From NCBI RefSeq assembly GCF_025947285.1, contig NZ_CP110008.1, positions 2,619,001 through 2,683,000 on the forward strand: a stretch of DNA of 64,000 bases, read 5' to 3'. The notes under the pieces were generated by a model that was not told the DNA's origin, searched no databases, and was given only the letters and a program-made list of their open reading frames with translations. This document shows, piece by piece, positions 8,610 through 18,224 of the stretch. The position numbers and the translations under genes were made by a program. Every line of letters starts with the position of its first letter. The stretch's first letter is position 1. Source of the stretch: Flavobacterium sp. N2820 (GTDB lineage Bacteria > Bacteroidota > Bacteroidia > Flavobacteriales > Flavobacteriaceae).

Positions 8610-9332
8610 ATGGCTAAAAGCGTTGTCATAATCCCTACCTATAACGAAATTGAAAATATTGAAGCAATAATTGCTGCTGTTTTTTCTTTGCAGACTCCTT
8701 TTCATGTTTTAATTGTTGATGACAATTCTCCAGATGGGACAGCAGATAAAGTTAGGGCAATGCAAAAGGAATTTTCAGGGAAGTTGTTTTTAGAGGTTCG
8801 TACAAAAAAAGCAGGTCTTGGTACAGCCTATGTGCATGGTTTTAAATGGGCGCTTTCACATGGGTTTGCATATATTTTTGAAATGGATGCCGACTTTTCT
8901 CACAACCCTAATGATTTAGAAAAATTATTAGCGGCTTGCGAAAATGGGGCTGATTTAGCTATAGGTTCAAGATACTCAAATGGAGTTAATGTGGTCAATT
9001 GGCCTTTAAGTCGTGTTTTGTTATCTTATTTTGCATCGGTTTATGTGCGAATGATTACAGGTATGAAAATTGCTGATGCAACTGCAGGTTTTAAATGTTA
9101 TAAAAGAATTGTTTTAGAAAAAATAAATTTAGACCGAATTAAATTTGTTGGATATGCGTTTCAAATTGAAATGAAATATCGAGCATTTGTTAATAAATTC
9201 AATATTGTTGAAGTGCCTATTATTTTTACGGATAGGACTAAAGGACAATCTAAAATGAGTGGAGGAATTATTAGAGAAGCAGTTGTTGGAGTAATAATGT
9301 TGAGATTAAGAAAAATATTTAATAGATTATAA
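8610..9332 (+). CDS. Polyprenol monophosphomannose synthase (GT2)
   Basis: A 240-residue family 2 glycosyltransferase of the dolichol-phosphate mannose synthase type, without a C-terminal membrane domain. The GT-A motifs are present: VVIIPTYNEIENIEAII (5-21), LIVDDNSPDGTADKV, the metal-binding MDADFSHNP, AIGSRYSNG, and the acceptor-side KFVGYAFQIEMKY. It is expected to transfer mannose from GDP-mannose to a polyprenyl phosphate at the inner membrane. Its stop overlaps the dihydroorotase start (TAATG), which implies translational coupling. Confidence 0.92.
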   Translation: MAKSVVIIPTYNEIENIEAIIAAVFSLQTPFHVLIVDDNSPDGTADKVRAMQKEFSGKLFLEVRTKKAGLGTAYVHGFKWALSHGFAYIFEMDADFSHNPNDLEKLLAACENGADLAIGSRYSNGVNVVNWPLSRVLLSYFASVYVRMITGMKIADATAGFKCYKRIVLEKINLDRIKFVGYAFQIEMKYRAFVNKFNIVEVPIIFTDRTKGQSKMSGGIIREAVVGVIMLRLRKIFNRL

Positions 9333-10678
9333 TGAATACATATTTAATTAGAAATGCCAAAATTGTAAACGAAGGTGCTGTTTTTGAAGGTGATATATTA
9401 ATTGAAAATGAAATTATAAAAGAAATTGCCGAAAAAATAAGTCCAAAATCGTCAGATTGTGTTATTATTGATGCAGAAGGGAGTTATGTAATTCCGGGTG
9501 CTATTGATGATCAAGTGCATTTTAGAGAGCCAGGACTCACACACAAAGGAACTATTGAAACAGAAAGTAGAGCAGCAGTTGCTGGCGGTATTACTTCGTT
9601 TATAGAACAACCAAACACGGTTCCAAATGCTGTTACACAAGAACTTTTAGAAGATAAATACCAAATAGCTTCTCAAACATCATATGCTAATTATTCGTTT
9701 ATGATGGGAGGAACAAACGATAATTTAGAAGAAGTTTTAAAGACTAATCCAAGAAATGTTGCAGGAATCAAATTGTTTTTAGGTTCTTCAACCGGAAATA
9801 TGTTGGTCGATAATCCAGAAGTTTTAGAAAAGATTTTTTCATCTACTAAGATGCTTATAGCTGTTCACTGTGAAGATGAAGCAACAATACAGGCCAATAC
9901 GTTAAAATACAAAGAAGAATTTGGTGACGACATTCCAATGCAATATCACCATTTAATTCGAAGCGCAGAAGCGTGTTATTTGTCTTCATCAAAAGCGATT
10001 GAATTGGCCAAAAAAACAGGCGCACGATTGCATGTTTTTCATTTGTCAACAGCAAAAGAAATGGATTTGTTTACCAATAAAATTGCGTTGGAAGACAAAC
10101 AAATAACAGCAGAAGTTTGTATCCATCACCTGTGGTTTACCGATGCGGATTATGATGCAAAAGGTTCTTTAATCAAATGGAATCCTGCAGTTAAAACGCA
10201 ACAAGATAAAGACGCTTTGTGGAAAGCATTATTAGATGATCGAATAGATGTTATTGCTACGGATCACGCTCCTCATACCCTAGAAGAAAAAATAAATTCT
10301 TATACAACTTGCCCTTCTGGAGGTCCTTTAGTACAACATGCAGTAGTAGCAATGTTTGAAGCACATCATCAAGGGAAAATTTCGGTAGAAAAAATTGTAG
10401 AAAAAATGTGTCATAATCCGGCTAAAATATTCAAAATTGAGAAGCGCGGATTCATTAAAGAAGGATATTTTGCAGATATTGCCATAGTAAATGCTTATTT
10501 GCCTTGGAATGTTAAAAAAGAAAATATTCTTTACAAATGTGGATGGTCTCCCTTTGAAGGCTATAATTTTAAATCAAGAGTTACACATACTTTTGTAAAC
10601 GGAAAATTAGTGTATGCTAATGGAAAGGTTAAAGAAGCAAAAGCAGGTCAACGTTTATTATTTGATAGAACCCTATAA
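9332..10678 (+). CDS. pyrC: Dihydroorotase
   Basis: A 448-residue amidohydrolase of de novo pyrimidine synthesis that interconverts carbamoyl aspartate and dihydroorotate. The metal-site motif reads IDDQVHFREPG, with Gln where most dihydroorotases have the first His of HxH; I recall the same Gln in other Bacteroidota enzymes. Other site motifs are intact: GIKLFLGSSTGNM (the usual carbamylated-Lys region), IAVHCED, and IATDHAPHTLEEK. It is coupled to the upstream glycosyltransferase and runs straight into the DUF4296 gene. Confidence 0.95.
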   Translation: MNTYLIRNAKIVNEGAVFEGDILIENEIIKEIAEKISPKSSDCVIIDAEGSYVIPGAIDDQVHFREPGLTHKGTIETESRAAVAGGITSFIEQPNTVPNAVTQELLEDKYQIASQTSYANYSFMMGGTNDNLEEVLKTNPRNVAGIKLFLGSSTGNMLVDNPEVLEKIFSSTKMLIAVHCEDEATIQANTLKYKEEFGDDIPMQYHHLIRSAEACYLSSSKAIELAKKTGARLHVFHLSTAKEMDLFTNKIALEDKQITAEVCIHHLWFTDADYDAKGSLIKWNPAVKTQQDKDALWKALLDDRIDVIATDHAPHTLEEKINSYTTCPSGGPLVQHAVVAMFEAHHQGKISVEKIVEKMCHNPAKIFKIEKRGFIKEGYFADIAIVNAYLPWNVKKENILYKCGWSPFEGYNFKSRVTHTFVNGKLVYANGKVKEAKAGQRLLFDRTL

Positions 10679-11053
10679 ATGAAAAAGTTTTTACTATTAG
10701 TTATTGGAATTGTAATTATTTCATGTTCAAAAAATCCGGCCCCAAAACCTGATAATTTGCTAGATGATGAGGTAATGACAAACATATTATTTGATATTGC
10801 CGTTTTACAAGCAGCGGAAGGAACCATGACATATCGTTTAACAGAAAACAATATTAAAGTAAATACTTTTATTTATGAAAAGTATAAAATTGACAGTACT
10901 ACTTATTATCAAAATCAAAAGTACTACGCTGCAAATACCAGAAAATACAAAAAAATGCATCAGGACGTTTTAGCGCGTTTAGAAAAGATAAAATCGGAAT
11001 CAGAAATTAAAAAAGATTCAACAGCTATAGACGGTACTTCTGTTAAAAATTAA
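10679..11053 (+). CDS. DUF4296 lipoprotein
   Basis: A 124-residue protein with a lipoprotein signal peptide (MKKFLLLVIGIVIISCSKN, lipid-attached Cys16). A DUF4296 domain follows (LDDEVMTNILFDIAVLQAAEG, then KYKIDSTTYYQNQKYYAANT). It starts directly after the dihydroorotase stop, so it belongs to that operon. It is probably anchored to an envelope membrane; the function is unknown. Its stop codon overlaps the stop of the convergent epimerase gene by 3 bases. Confidence 0.9.
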   Translation: MKKFLLLVIGIVIISCSKNPAPKPDNLLDDEVMTNILFDIAVLQAAEGTMTYRLTENNIKVNTFIYEKYKIDSTTYYQNQKYYAANTRKYKKMHQDVLARLEKIKSESEIKKDSTAIDGTSVKN

Positions 11054-12033
11054 ATAATGTTCGGTAAATACGTTTCCTTTTTTTGAAAATTATAACCCAA
11101 AGCGGCAACCACTTTTGTTGTGTCATACTGATCAATTGAATGAGATGCTTTTGAAGTTATTTTAGTAAGCTTCCTTTTTCTGTTTGTTATTTTAGCTAAT
11201 AACCAATCTAATCGCCAACCCAAGTTTGTTATGCTTTTGGAGGCATAAAAACCAGGTGGTTTTATTTTAAATTTTGAAGCTAAATAATAAATGAAATCTT
11301 TAATATTTATGTTTTCTCCAACCAAAATATATCGTTCACCCGAAATAGTACTTTTCATTAATTGAACCATACAATTGGTCACATCTTCCACCGAAATAAT
11401 ACCAATTGTACCATTGGTATAAAATGAAAGTCCTTTTTTAACAGACTGTATAATAACATCACTCCCTTGATTTGGAAAGCCATAACCAAAAATCACACTT
11501 GGATTCACAATCACAACATCTAATCCTTCTTGAAAACCTCGCCAAACTTCCATTTCTGCACCATATTTTGTAATGGCATAGTCGCTATGTAATTCTTCTG
11601 GATTCCATTCTGTGTCTTCTGTAATGATGTTTTCGTGCTCTTTCGTATCGCCAAGTGCGGCAATTGAACTAACGTGGCACAATTTTTTAATATTAAAATC
11701 GATACAGCAGTTTACAACATTGGCAGTTCCTTCAATATTAATTTTTCTAAGTGCATCTTCATCATTTGGATCAAAGGATATTAAAGCGGCACAATGATAC
11801 ACATGAGTTACATTTTCAAATGCTATTTCTAATGAAGGGATATCAGTAATATCGCCTTTAACCCAATGAATGTTATCAAAAAGACCTAATTGATTTTTAA
11901 AAGCAAAAACATTCTTCACTTTTTCAAGCTGTTTTTCAGAACGAAATAGCGCTTTTACTTCCTCATTTTCTTGAAGAAGTTGCACTAACAAATGTGAACC
12001 TACTAAACCCGTTGCTCCTGTGACTAAAATCAT
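11050..12033 (-). CDS. NAD(P)-dependent epimerase/dehydratase family protein
   Basis: A 327-residue extended short-chain dehydrogenase. The N-terminal cofactor motif ILVTGATGLVGSHLL (residues 2-16) is followed by the catalytic pair YAITK (YxxxK), the adenine-side VYHCAALISFD and VNPSVIFGYG. It resembles dihydroflavonol-4-reductase-like or NAD-epimerase proteins. The substrate cannot be named from sequence. It is a single gene convergent with the DUF4296 gene. Confidence 0.88.
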   Translation of the reverse strand: MILVTGATGLVGSHLLVQLLQENEEVKALFRSEKQLEKVKNVFAFKNQLGLFDNIHWVKGDITDIPSLEIAFENVTHVYHCAALISFDPNDEDALRKINIEGTANVVNCCIDFNIKKLCHVSSIAALGDTKEHENIITEDTEWNPEELHSDYAITKYGAEMEVWRGFQEGLDVVIVNPSVIFGYGFPNQGSDVIIQSVKKGLSFYTNGTIGIISVEDVTNCMVQLMKSTISGERYILVGENINIKDFIYYLASKFKIKPPGFYASKSITNLGWRLDWLLAKITNRKRKLTKITSKASHSIDQYDTTKVVAALGYNFQKKETYLPNII

Positions 12034-12127
12034 GTTGTAAAAATAGCAAATCTTTTGATTACAGATTTATGATTATCGATTTTTGATTTCAGAATTTCAA
12101 AACTTTATCACTTTTGACTTTAAGACT

Positions 12128-12157
12128 TTGCCACTTTAAGACTAAAAGTTATCTTTG
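12128..12157 (+). promoter_or_regulatory. tyrS promoter
   Basis: TTG (12128-12130), a 19-base spacer and TATCTTTG (12150-12157) match the Bacteroidota consensus. The expected transcript start near 12163 rules out any tyrS start upstream of 12177. The TTG lies inside a GACTTTAAGACTTTG-type repeat. Confidence 0.75.
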
Positions 12158-12176
12158 CTCAAATTATTTAAGAATC

Positions 12177-13466
12177 ATGAAAAATTTTATTGAAGAAGTG
12201 ACTTGGAGAGGAATGCTCCACGACGTAATGCCAGGCACCGAAGAACATTTGATGGAGCAGATGCGTGTGGCGTATGTGGGTATTGATCCAACCGCAGATT
12301 CATTGCATATAGGGCATTTAGTTGGAGTGATGTTGTTAAGACATTTCCAATTAAGTGGTCATAAACCATTAGCGCTTGTGGGTGGCGCAACAGGAATGAT
12401 TGGTGATCCATCAGGAAAATCTAATGAAAGAAATTTATTAGATGAAGCTACTTTGCGTCATAATCAAGAGGCAATTAAAGGACAATTGGCTCGATTTTTA
12501 GATTTTACTTCTGCGGAAGCTAATGCTGCTGAATTAGTAAATAATTACGATTGGATGAAAGAATTTTCATTCTTAGATTTCATTCGCGATGTAGGAAAAC
12601 ACATTACTGTGAATTACATGATGGCGAAAGATTCAGTTAAAAAACGTTTAACCGGAGAAACTTCGGAAGGAATGTCATTTACTGAATTTACGTACCAATT
12701 AGTTCAAGGTTACGACTTTTTACATTTATACCGTGCAAAAAAATGTACGTTGCAAATGGGTGGAAGTGATCAATGGGGAAATATAACCACAGGAACAGAA
12801 TTAGTTCGTAGAATTGAATCTGGAAAAGCGTATGCTTTAACTTGTCCGTTAATTACAAAAGCCGATGGAACGAAGTTTGGTAAATCAGAAGGTGGAAATA
12901 TTTGGTTAGATGCAGAAAGAACGTCTCCTTACAAATTTTACCAATACTGGTTGAATACCTCGGATGTTGATGCAGAAAAATACATTAAGATTTTCACATT
13001 CTTAGATAAAGAAACGATTGAAAAACTAATTGGAGTACATAATGAAGCGCCTCATTTAAGAGTATTGCAAAAACGTTTGGCTGAAGAAATTACTGTGATG
13101 GTACATTCTGCAGCAGATTTGGAAAATGCAATCGCAGCTTCAAATGCGTTCTTTAGTCCATCAATGGATGAATTGAAAAAGTTAGATGAGAAAACGTTTT
13201 TAGAAGTGTTTGATGGAGTTCCTCAAGCAGAAATTTCTTTGGAAGAATTAAACGAAGGTTTGGATATGATTGCTGCACTTTCTGCTAAAACCAACTTCTT
13301 GGCTTCTAATAGTGATGCACGAAGAGAATTAAAGCAAAATTCAATTTCTTTGAATAAAGAGAAAGTGGGTGAAGAGAAAATTATTACGAAAGAGGATTTA
13401 ATCAACAACCAATTCTTATTATTGCAAAAAGGAAAGAAAAATTATTATGTGATAAAAATTGTTTAA
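12177..13466 (+). CDS. tyrS: Tyrosyl-tRNA synthetase
   Basis: A 429-residue class I synthetase that charges tRNA-Tyr. It has the HIGH-like motif [11 protein letters not shown] (about 41-51), the tyrosine-site segment MGGSDQWGN, the KMSKS equivalent KFGKSEGG, and a C-terminal S4-like RNA-binding domain (about 360-429, [20 protein letters not shown]). The start at 12177 is set by the promoter at 12128-12157 and by the family N-terminus. A weak AT-rich inverted repeat (13463-13471 with 13490-13498) follows the stop. Confidence 0.97.
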   Translation: MKNFIEEVTWRGMLHDVMPGTEEHLMEQMRVAYVGIDPTADSLHIGHLVGVMLLRHFQLSGHKPLALVGGATGMIGDPSGKSNERNLLDEATLRHNQEAIKGQLARFLDFTSAEANAAELVNNYDWMKEFSFLDFIRDVGKHITVNYMMAKDSVKKRLTGETSEGMSFTEFTYQLVQGYDFLHLYRAKKCTLQMGGSDQWGNITTGTELVRRIESGKAYALTCPLITKADGTKFGKSEGGNIWLDAERTSPYKFYQYWLNTSDVDAEKYIKIFTFLDKETIEKLIGVHNEAPHLRVLQKRLAEEITVMVHSAADLENAIAASNAFFSPSMDELKKLDEKTFLEVFDGVPQAEISLEELNEGLDMIAALSAKTNFLASNSDARRELKQNSISLNKEKVGEEKIITKEDLINNQFLLLQKGKKNYYVIKIV

Positions 13467-13518
13467 TCGATAAATTGTTGAACTGTAGAATCGATTAAAA
13501 AAATAAACATTTTAACAG

Positions 13519-14499
13519 TTAAACTACCATCAGATTACAACCACGAATATCAGAATGATCAAAACGTCCCAACACTTCGAACGAATGGTTGGGATATTTT
13601 TTGCCCAAATCTTGCGTAGCAATAAATGAACACGAATTGATGTTGGCTAAGTCAATCACATTAATTCCACCTGTTTTTCCTTCAGAAACATAAGTTAAGG
13701 CATCTTCAGTATCACGAATTAGAATTTGCATCCAAGGCGGACATTCGAAAATGCCATCGCCAAGAGAATACGCTTGAGAAAGCAATTCAGTCATGCCATA
13801 TTCTGAATGAATTTTAGAAACACCAAATCCCTTGCATAAAACAGTATGGAGTTCTTCGCGAATCATTTCTTTTCGTTTGCCTTTCATACCGCCAGTTTCC
13901 ATGATAATAGTGTTTTTTAATTGAAAATTTTGTTGCTCAATCAAATCCAACAAAGCATACGTGACCCCAATTAAAATTACATTTTGTCCCAAAAGATCTA
14001 ATTCAATTAGTTTAGAAATTAATTCGTCATAATTGTGTAAATAAAATCCAGAATCTTGATGATTACTACGTTGAATTAAATCTTCGACCATGTAAATTAA
14101 CGAAGAACCTTCGCGTTCTAAATAGGAAGGAAGCAAGGCTAAAACACAATAATCTTCAATATTTCCATAGAATTCCGAAAAACCTAAGCGGTAACTCATT
14201 TCGTACCAACTTACATCTGTTACGAAATGTTTACTGGTTTGCACTCCTGTTGTTCCGCTACTTGTAAAAGTTTGCTGAATAGATTCGTCAGTGCTCAAGA
14301 TGTTGTGACTTTTAAAAAATTGAATGGGTAAAAAAGGAATTTCGGTTAACGATTTCACATTGGTTTTGTCTTTTTTTAAGAAGTTGCAAAATTGTTGGTA
14401 TACCAAATTATTGTCGTACTGATGACGAAATACTTTTAAAGTAATTTTTTCAAATTCTTTTTTAGAATTAATTTGGAAGATGTCTTCTTGTGAAATCAT
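13519..14499 (-). CDS. LuxE-like acyl-protein synthetase / acyltransferase
   Basis: A 326-residue protein of the LuxE acyl-protein synthetase family, related to adenylate-forming enzymes. It has the phosphate-binding motif TFTSSGTTGVQTSKHF (about residues 80-95), MSYRLGFSEFYG and the C-terminal EYGMTELLSQAYSLGDG, the equivalent of an adenylation A5 motif. It probably activates a fatty acyl or carboxylate substrate; no lux partner is nearby. In other flavobacteria I recall such genes near polysaccharide or lipid loci, but here it is solitary. The substrate is unknown. Confidence 0.85.
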   Translation of the reverse strand: MISQEDIFQINSKKEFEKITLKVFRHQYDNNLVYQQFCNFLKKDKTNVKSLTEIPFLPIQFFKSHNILSTDESIQQTFTSSGTTGVQTSKHFVTDVSWYEMSYRLGFSEFYGNIEDYCVLALLPSYLEREGSSLIYMVEDLIQRSNHQDSGFYLHNYDELISKLIELDLLGQNVILIGVTYALLDLIEQQNFQLKNTIIMETGGMKGKRKEMIREELHTVLCKGFGVSKIHSEYGMTELLSQAYSLGDGIFECPPWMQILIRDTEDALTYVSEGKTGGINVIDLANINSCSFIATQDLGKKYPNHSFEVLGRFDHSDIRGCNLMVV

Positions 14500-14546
14500 A
14501 ATGCAAAAATAACAAACAATTTGGGCAATCTGTAAAGTTTAGATAA

Positions 14547-14577
14547 TAAAAAAAGCACCAACCTTCGTTGATGCTTT
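14547..14577 (-). terminator. Terminator of the lamin-tail T9SS protein gene
   Basis: On the minus strand GCATCAAC pairs with GTTGGTGC (one G-U) around a GAAG loop, followed by seven T. Confidence 0.75.
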
Positions 14578-14616
14578 TCTCTTATTTGTTATGCTAAATT
14601 TAGTTCAGCATCTAAA

Positions 14617-16344
14617 TTATTTGATAACTAATTTTCTTGTAGCAGTTTTACCTTCTTCAGTAATTTTAACTACATAAACACCAGCTGTTAATTTAGCAAC
14701 GTTTACTGTGTTATTCACTACATCAGCTTTTACAACTTCTTTCCCTAATAAGTCAAAAATTTGAACAGTCATTGGAGCATTTGCAGTAGAAGTTAAGAAT
14801 AAAGTGTTTCCAGATAATGGATTTGGATACATTGATAAACCATTGATAGCATCAAAAGAATTTGATGATAAAGTTACATCAGCTAATGAACGAGCTACAA
14901 CTTGAGCAGTTCCATTAAATTCAGCTACTAAAAGTACTCTGTTAGCAGCTCCTGAAGGAATAACTTGACCAATATAATCTGCTTCTGCAAAAATAGGTCT
15001 AAAAATAATACTAGAACCATCATTTAAATCTGTGTTTGAATTAGTTGCAAAAACAACAGTTCCATCTGCAGCTGTGAATGTTGCATTATTAATTTGAACC
15101 AATTCACTTTCATACATTTCTATGTTAGCTGCAATATCTGCTGCAGTAACTACTTGAGGAGTAATTGTGTTTCCAGAAGAAGCAACTGTTGCATTTTCTA
15201 ATGGTAAAATTTGTAAAACACCACTGAATAGCGCTGCTTGTCCTTTAAGTCCAGAAATTGCGTCACCAGCAACCATAGTAGTTGTAATAGTTCCAGGAAG
15301 ATCGTCAATTAAAACACCAGCAGATGCATCTTGAATATATTTTTGATTTCTAGTTGTTCTTGCATAAGAAATTACAGGAGTACTAGATACTTGATAGTAT
15401 TTTCCAGCACCATTTGCTATTACATCTGCTCTTAATGCTGCTAAATCTGTAACTACATTTAATGCAGCAACTTCAAAAGTAACAGTTGCATTTACTGCAG
15501 GAGTTATTGCAGTGTGTGTGTTGTCTACTAATTCCATGTAAACAGTGTATGTTCCTGGTGTTGTAGGTATAGAAATTGGGGTTGTATCATATTTCATTAC
15601 AACTGAACCTGCATTTATAGTGTAATGGATATGACCGTCACCCGTTCCATTTGCAACTGTAAAATTGTTAACTATAAAAGTTATGTTCACATTTGTTGTA
15701 TTTGGATTGAAAATTGTTGCGTTAGCAGGTGAAGATATTGATAATGATGGTGTTGAAGAACAACCAGAATGACTGCCTAATTGGCCTAACTCACCATCGA
15801 TAGCATAAACAATCCATTCTGAAGTGGCGTCATCAGTTCCAAATGAACTTAAATTTACCGGGTTCGGACTACAAACTGTTAATTTTCTAACTATGGTATG
15901 GTTAAGTGTTCCATCTGTAGTACTACCAACTGCCCAAGCAGAACCTGGATCAGTACCTATTGATCCTATCACGTCGATAACAGCACCAAGTTTTTTTAAA
16001 GCAATTGCATCATCACCATTGTAATTACAAACGGAAGATGAAATATCTGCAGCGCTTGTAATAGCAGCTAAAGCAGCACTACTGTTTCTTAAAACATAGA
16101 CATCTCCTGCTGCAATTATAGTTCCAGTAGTAAAAGTCTGTGTGTTTGAAGCAGCAGTAGCTCCATTTGCATACAATTCAATAGAGTAGTCAACTAAATC
16201 AACTGGCGCGCCAGTTCCATTATAAATTTCTAAGAATTTATTGTTGCTAGAACCTTCACCATACATACTGAAATATAAATCAGAAGCTTGTGTAAAACCA
16301 ATAAAAGGCAAAATTGAAAATAATAAAAAGTAAAGTTTTTTCAT
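14617..16344 (-). CDS. Secreted lamin-tail-domain protein with T9SS sorting domain
   Basis: A 575-residue exported protein: signal peptide (1-20, ending GFTQA); lamin tail domain (about 22-195; DLYFSMYGEGSSNNKFLEIY and WIVYAIDGELGQLG); Ig-like segment (about 200-295); OB-fold/DUF5689-like module (about 300-490; KYIQDASAGVLIDDL and YESELVQINNATF); type A T9SS C-terminal domain (about 500-575; LSMYPNPLSGNTLFL, ending ATRKLVIK). The LTD plus OB layout recalls ExeM/NucH-type extracellular nucleases, but no nuclease domain is present. It is secreted and anchored by the T9SS. A terminator follows and a -7 box (TATCTTTG) sits at 16368-16375 on this strand. Confidence 0.88.
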   Translation of the reverse strand: MKKLYFLLFSILPFIGFTQASDLYFSMYGEGSSNNKFLEIYNGTGAPVDLVDYSIELYANGATAASNTQTFTTGTIIAAGDVYVLRNSSAALAAITSAADISSSVCNYNGDDAIALKKLGAVIDVIGSIGTDPGSAWAVGSTTDGTLNHTIVRKLTVCSPNPVNLSSFGTDDATSEWIVYAIDGELGQLGSHSGCSSTPSLSISSPANATIFNPNTTNVNITFIVNNFTVANGTGDGHIHYTINAGSVVMKYDTTPISIPTTPGTYTVYMELVDNTHTAITPAVNATVTFEVAALNVVTDLAALRADVIANGAGKYYQVSSTPVISYARTTRNQKYIQDASAGVLIDDLPGTITTTMVAGDAISGLKGQAALFSGVLQILPLENATVASSGNTITPQVVTAADIAANIEMYESELVQINNATFTAADGTVVFATNSNTDLNDGSSIIFRPIFAEADYIGQVIPSGAANRVLLVAEFNGTAQVVARSLADVTLSSNSFDAINGLSMYPNPLSGNTLFLTSTANAPMTVQIFDLLGKEVVKADVVNNTVNVAKLTAGVYVVKITEEGKTATRKLVIK

Positions 16345-16447
16345 TTTTATAAAATTAAATTATGGTACAAAGATAAATAGTTTTTAAGTTTTAGACTAAT
16401 ATTTAGTTGTTAACTTAAAATTAAATTTTAGGAATATGATATATTAA

Positions 16448-16798
16448 CTAATTGATAATTAGTTTTCTAGTAGCTGAGGCTTCGCCTTCTTTTATTTTGA
16501 TGATGTAAACACCTGCTTCTAAATGACTCACGTTTACTTCTTTTGAAGTAATAACAGTCTCTAGTACTTTTTTCCCAAGTACATTAAAAATTTCTACTTT
16601 TTTATCTAAAGAAGACTTAGTTGTAATAAAAATTTTTCCAGAGTTTACAGGGTTTGGGTAGATTGTAAGTCCTTCAATTGAAGGTTCTTGATTTTTAGAT
16701 ACGGCAGATTGTTTATTTTCCTGTGCGTGTGCACTGAAAGAAAATAAAACAATTAGTAAGAAAATAATATTAGAGTATTTTTTTATCATTCGCGACAT
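16448..16798 (-). CDS. Minimal T9SS cargo: signal peptide plus type A sorting domain
   Basis: A 116-residue protein: signal peptide (about 1-25, ending SFSAHAQ), a roughly 18-residue linker, then a complete type A T9SS C-terminal domain (about 45-116; LTIYPNPVNSGKIFI, VEIFNVLGKKVLE, HLEAGVYIIKIKE, ending TRKLIIN). No passenger domain is present. The start may be at 16798 or the ATG at 16789. It lies on the same strand as, and just upstream of, the lamin-tail protein gene. It could be a decayed cargo gene or a genuine sorting-domain-only product; the reading frame is intact. Confidence 0.82.
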   Translation of the reverse strand: MSRMIKKYSNIIFLLIVLFSFSAHAQENKQSAVSKNQEPSIEGLTIYPNPVNSGKIFITTKSSLDKKVEIFNVLGKKVLETVITSKEVNVSHLEAGVYIIKIKEGEASATRKLIIN

Positions 16799-16847
16799 AA
16801 CTAAAGTGTAAAGGTATTAAAAAAATAAGTACAAATACAATGCCAAA

Positions 16848-16877
16848 TAAAAAATCCCTCAATTTTGAGGGATTTTT
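16848..16877 (-). terminator. Terminator of the beta-helix-like lipoprotein gene
   Basis: AAAAATCCCTCAA and TTGAGGGATTTTT form a 13-bp stem with T/A flanks just after the stop codon at 16899. Confidence 0.85.
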
Positions 16878-16898
16878 AACATTTATGAGGATTGAATG

Positions 16899-18059
16899 TT
16901 ATTGAATTAAAGATGTTCCTCCTACAGTTGACCAAACTCCAGTTGCTAAGTTTGCTCCTGTAGCTCCAGAATTTGTAGTATATTGACCAGATGGGAAAGT
17001 AACACTTAAACTTCCTGCACCTGCATATTCAGATGTTCCATCATTTATTTTAACTGAAGTTAATTTTATTTTACTAGCATTAACTTGGTCTGTATTAGTT
17101 ACTGCATCTTGAATTCTTACTGCAGTAGCTCCAGCTGTTGTATAGCCCGAAATCACGATGTTAGTAAAATCACCATTTCCTTGTTTTTTAAATTGGATTG
17201 CATCATATTCTGCTGCAGAAGAACCACCTTCAGTGTTTGTTCCAGCTGCTCTTTTTAAAGTAATGTTTGCAATTACTGGATAGAAACTGTTATTGTTGTT
17301 AGAAGCTTCGATTTCCATTCCAAAATTTCCTGTTCCCATTTGGTAAGCATACCAGTTTGAATTGTTTTGTCCTTTCCATCCATCTTGCCAGTCAAATGAA
17401 TCATCATAATTTCCGTAAGAAATTAAATTAGAAGCACTTACAGTTCCACCATAAAATTCGAAACCATCATCAGCCCCTTTATATGAAACTAAATTTTCTA
17501 AAATTGTTCCTGAACCCACAGAGTAAAAAGAAAATCCGTTCATTTCACTTGTTCCATCAGTAATTTTTTTACCAGCATATTCTACTCTTACATAACGCAA
17601 AGTCCCACCATTATGTGCCGCATTTGTTCCACCATATGTTAAGTTCAAACCGTCTTCTGATGTTTTTGTTGTAGTACCACCTGCACCGTTAATTGGAGCA
17701 TCACCATACATAATGATTCCACCCCATGAACCTGGAGTTGCTGTAGATTCAGTTAAAACTATTGGTTGTGATGCAGTACCATTCATAATTAGTTTACCAC
17801 CGTTTTTTACTAAAATTGCATCAACACCATTAGCTCCGTTAGCTGTGATTGTTGAGCCAGCATCAAAAGTTACAGTTACACCACTTTCAATAGTGTATAT
17901 TCCATTTAAGGTATAGTTTCCAAAAGCAATTGTTCTGTTTGTAGTTGCCGAACCCGAAAGCTCTCCTTCTACTGGTTGAACTGTTCCTTCATCATCGCTA
18001 GTAGAACAACTAGTGAATATTGTAGCTAAAATTGATAAGCTTAATAAAATTTTTTTCAT
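16899..18059 (-). CDS. Surface lipoprotein with parallel beta-helix-like repeats
   Basis: A 386-residue lipoprotein (signal MKKILLSLSILATIFTSCST, lipid Cys at residue 18). The body is rich in Gly/Asn/Thr strands typical of right-handed beta-helices (GGKLIMNGTASQPIVLTES, GSWGGIIMYGDAPINGAGG, TLRYVRVEYAGKKI, GADDGFEFYGGTVSASNLIS). I chose the ATG at 18059 because the signal peptide begins there and a -7 box (CAAACTTA on the plus strand, 18096-18103) lies between it and the upstream ATG at 18137. It follows the TonB receptor gene on the same strand and is probably its surface partner. The ligand is unknown. Confidence 0.82.
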   Translation of the reverse strand: MKKILLSLSILATIFTSCSTSDDEGTVQPVEGELSGSATTNRTIAFGNYTLNGIYTIESGVTVTFDAGSTITANGANGVDAILVKNGGKLIMNGTASQPIVLTESTATPGSWGGIIMYGDAPINGAGGTTTKTSEDGLNLTYGGTNAAHNGGTLRYVRVEYAGKKITDGTSEMNGFSFYSVGSGTILENLVSYKGADDGFEFYGGTVSASNLISYGNYDDSFDWQDGWKGQNNSNWYAYQMGTGNFGMEIEASNNNNSFYPVIANITLKRAAGTNTEGGSSAAEYDAIQFKKQGNGDFTNIVISGYTTAGATAVRIQDAVTNTDQVNASKIKLTSVKINDGTSEYAGAGSLSVTFPSGQYTTNSGATGANLATGVWSTVGGTSLIQ

Positions 18060-18198
18060 GATTAATGTAGTTTTTGTTGTTTTTAATATTTGATACAAAC
18101 TTACAGTAGCTTTGTTTTCTGAACGTTTCGATTGCATTATTTAATAATTATCATAATATCAGAAAAAAGTAAAAGCAATGTTGATTTAATGTAAACAA

Positions 18199-18222
18199 GA
18201 AGAGCAGCTTGCGCTGCTCTTG
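18199..18222 (-). terminator. Hairpin after the TonB receptor gene
   Basis: AGAGCAGC (18201-18208) and GCTGCTCT (18213-18220) form a tight GC-rich stem. The T tract on the minus strand is weak, so partial read-through into the lipoprotein gene is possible. Confidence 0.6.
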
Positions 18223-18224
18223 TG

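Noticed and set aside
9332..10678. Gln in the first metal-ligand position of dihydroorotase as a sign of inactivity
   Set aside because: I recall the same DDQVHFREPG motif in other Bacteroidota dihydroorotases, and all other site motifs are intact, so it looks like a lineage feature.
12114..12176. Upstream extension of tyrS
   Set aside because: The promoter at 12128-12157 lies inside it, so this region is not transcribed as tyrS message, and the extra residues do not resemble TyrS.
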